Shown here: in pieces, positions 63,829 to 64,000 of the stretch
Layout of the letters: each line of letters opens with the position of its first letter
How positions within the stretch are numbered: the first letter of the stretch is position 1
Assembly (NCBI GenBank): GCA_964389685.1
Contig: CAYMFM010000005.1
Location: 1 to 64,000, forward strand
Direction of reading: 5' to 3'
Source: G020353115 sp964389685
GTDB taxonomy: Bacteria; Bacteroidota; Bacteroidia; Bacteroidales; VadinHA17
Length of the DNA stretch: 64,000 bases
Notes under the pieces: generated by a model
What the model saw: the letters and a program-made list of their open reading frames with translations, nothing else
Databases searched by the model: none
Told to the model about the DNA's origin: nothing
Program-made: the position numbers and the translations under genes

Positions 63829-64000
63829 ATGAAAACACCTGATCTTGTTAGGAATGACCCGTGGTTAGAACCCTTTACCAACGTGATAAACCGGCGTTAT
63901 GAGAATGTCCGGGAAAAAGCGGTTGAGCTGCGTGGATCCGGCAGTCTGAAGGAGTTTGCCTCCGGCCATCTCTTTTTTGGGCTTCACAAGGAAGGAAAAG
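63829..64000 (+). CDS. glgB: 1,4-alpha-glucan branching enzyme, N-terminal part
   Basis: The first 57 codons of a gene that runs off the window. The translation starts MKTPDLVRNDPWLEPF and contains LKEFASGHLFFGLHKEGK, which from memory matches the N-terminus of Bacteroidota GlgB-type enzymes (FASG-x-FGLH). It would introduce alpha-1,6 branches into glycogen. Confidence 0.72.
   Translation, partial: MKTPDLVRNDPWLEPFTNVINRRYENVREKAVELRGSGSLKEFASGHLFFGLHKEGK

Overview
The window looks like a chromosomal piece of an uncultured Bacteroidota (Bacteroidales-like) genome. Three things point there: repeated TAnnTTTG-type -7 promoter boxes, Bacteroidota gene orders (purH-mreBCD-PBP2-rodA; tatC/lptB near tig-clpP-clpX), and lineage-typical families (DUF5686 outer-membrane protein, GIN-domain lipoprotein, a type IX secretion tail). 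A run of exactly 100 N, flanked on both sides by the same 55 bp, marks it as a scaffolded assembly, probably metagenomic. No database search was run; family calls come from reading motifs and from memory of the families.

Layout. 1-5.1 kb: Tat-type class V aminotransferase, a hairpin-rich intergenic stretch, then a divergent pair that closely resembles eukaryotic-type glyoxylate metabolism (an HOGA1-like aldolase and an AGX1-like alanine:glyoxylate aminotransferase), then a GIN-domain lipoprotein up to the scaffold gap. 5.3-9.9 kb: gpsA-pgi, a cyclic 2,3-diphosphoglycerate synthetase-like P-loop protein, an ACP phosphodiesterase. 10-17.2 kb: one long minus-strand cluster purH-mreB-mreC-mreD-PBP2-rodA for purine synthesis and cell elongation. 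17.4-33.4 kb: ABC permease, mgtE, rsmA, CHAD protein, guanylate-kinase-like protein, MORN lipoprotein, a Trk/Ktr potassium pair, carAB, a glycosyltransferase and an ABC-2 exporter. 33.5-43.6 kb: recQ, tatC, DUF5686, lptB, tRNA-Leu(UAG), tig, clpP, clpX. 43.6-46.2 kb: a probable MITE, a truncated lipoprotein, folA, a structured intergenic region and thyA. 46.2-49.8 kb: an AT-rich accessory island with an AbiE-type toxin-antitoxin pair, a lipoprotein, a 240-bp array of perfect hairpins and two gene remnants. 49.8-64 kb: saccharopine dehydrogenase-like protein, nucleoside transporter, DUF151 nuclease, rplU-rpmA, serS, EamA transporter, S41 protease, ruvC, HIT, greA, small envelope proteins, a Rieske-like lipoprotein, ahcY, ribF and the start of glgB.

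Most of the window is core metabolism and housekeeping. The least explained sequence is non-coding. A 240-bp element at 48896-49135 is made almost entirely of perfect inverted repeats and is bounded by TTAACCCGAA-type terminal repeats. The end of a second, inverted copy lies at the left edge of the window with its three-base loop flipped relative to its flanks. Smaller palindromic repeats lie downstream of the first aminotransferase gene and between folA and thyA. The AbiE module sits inside nested direct repeats and has paired inverted repeats around its promoter, as expected for AbiEi autoregulation.
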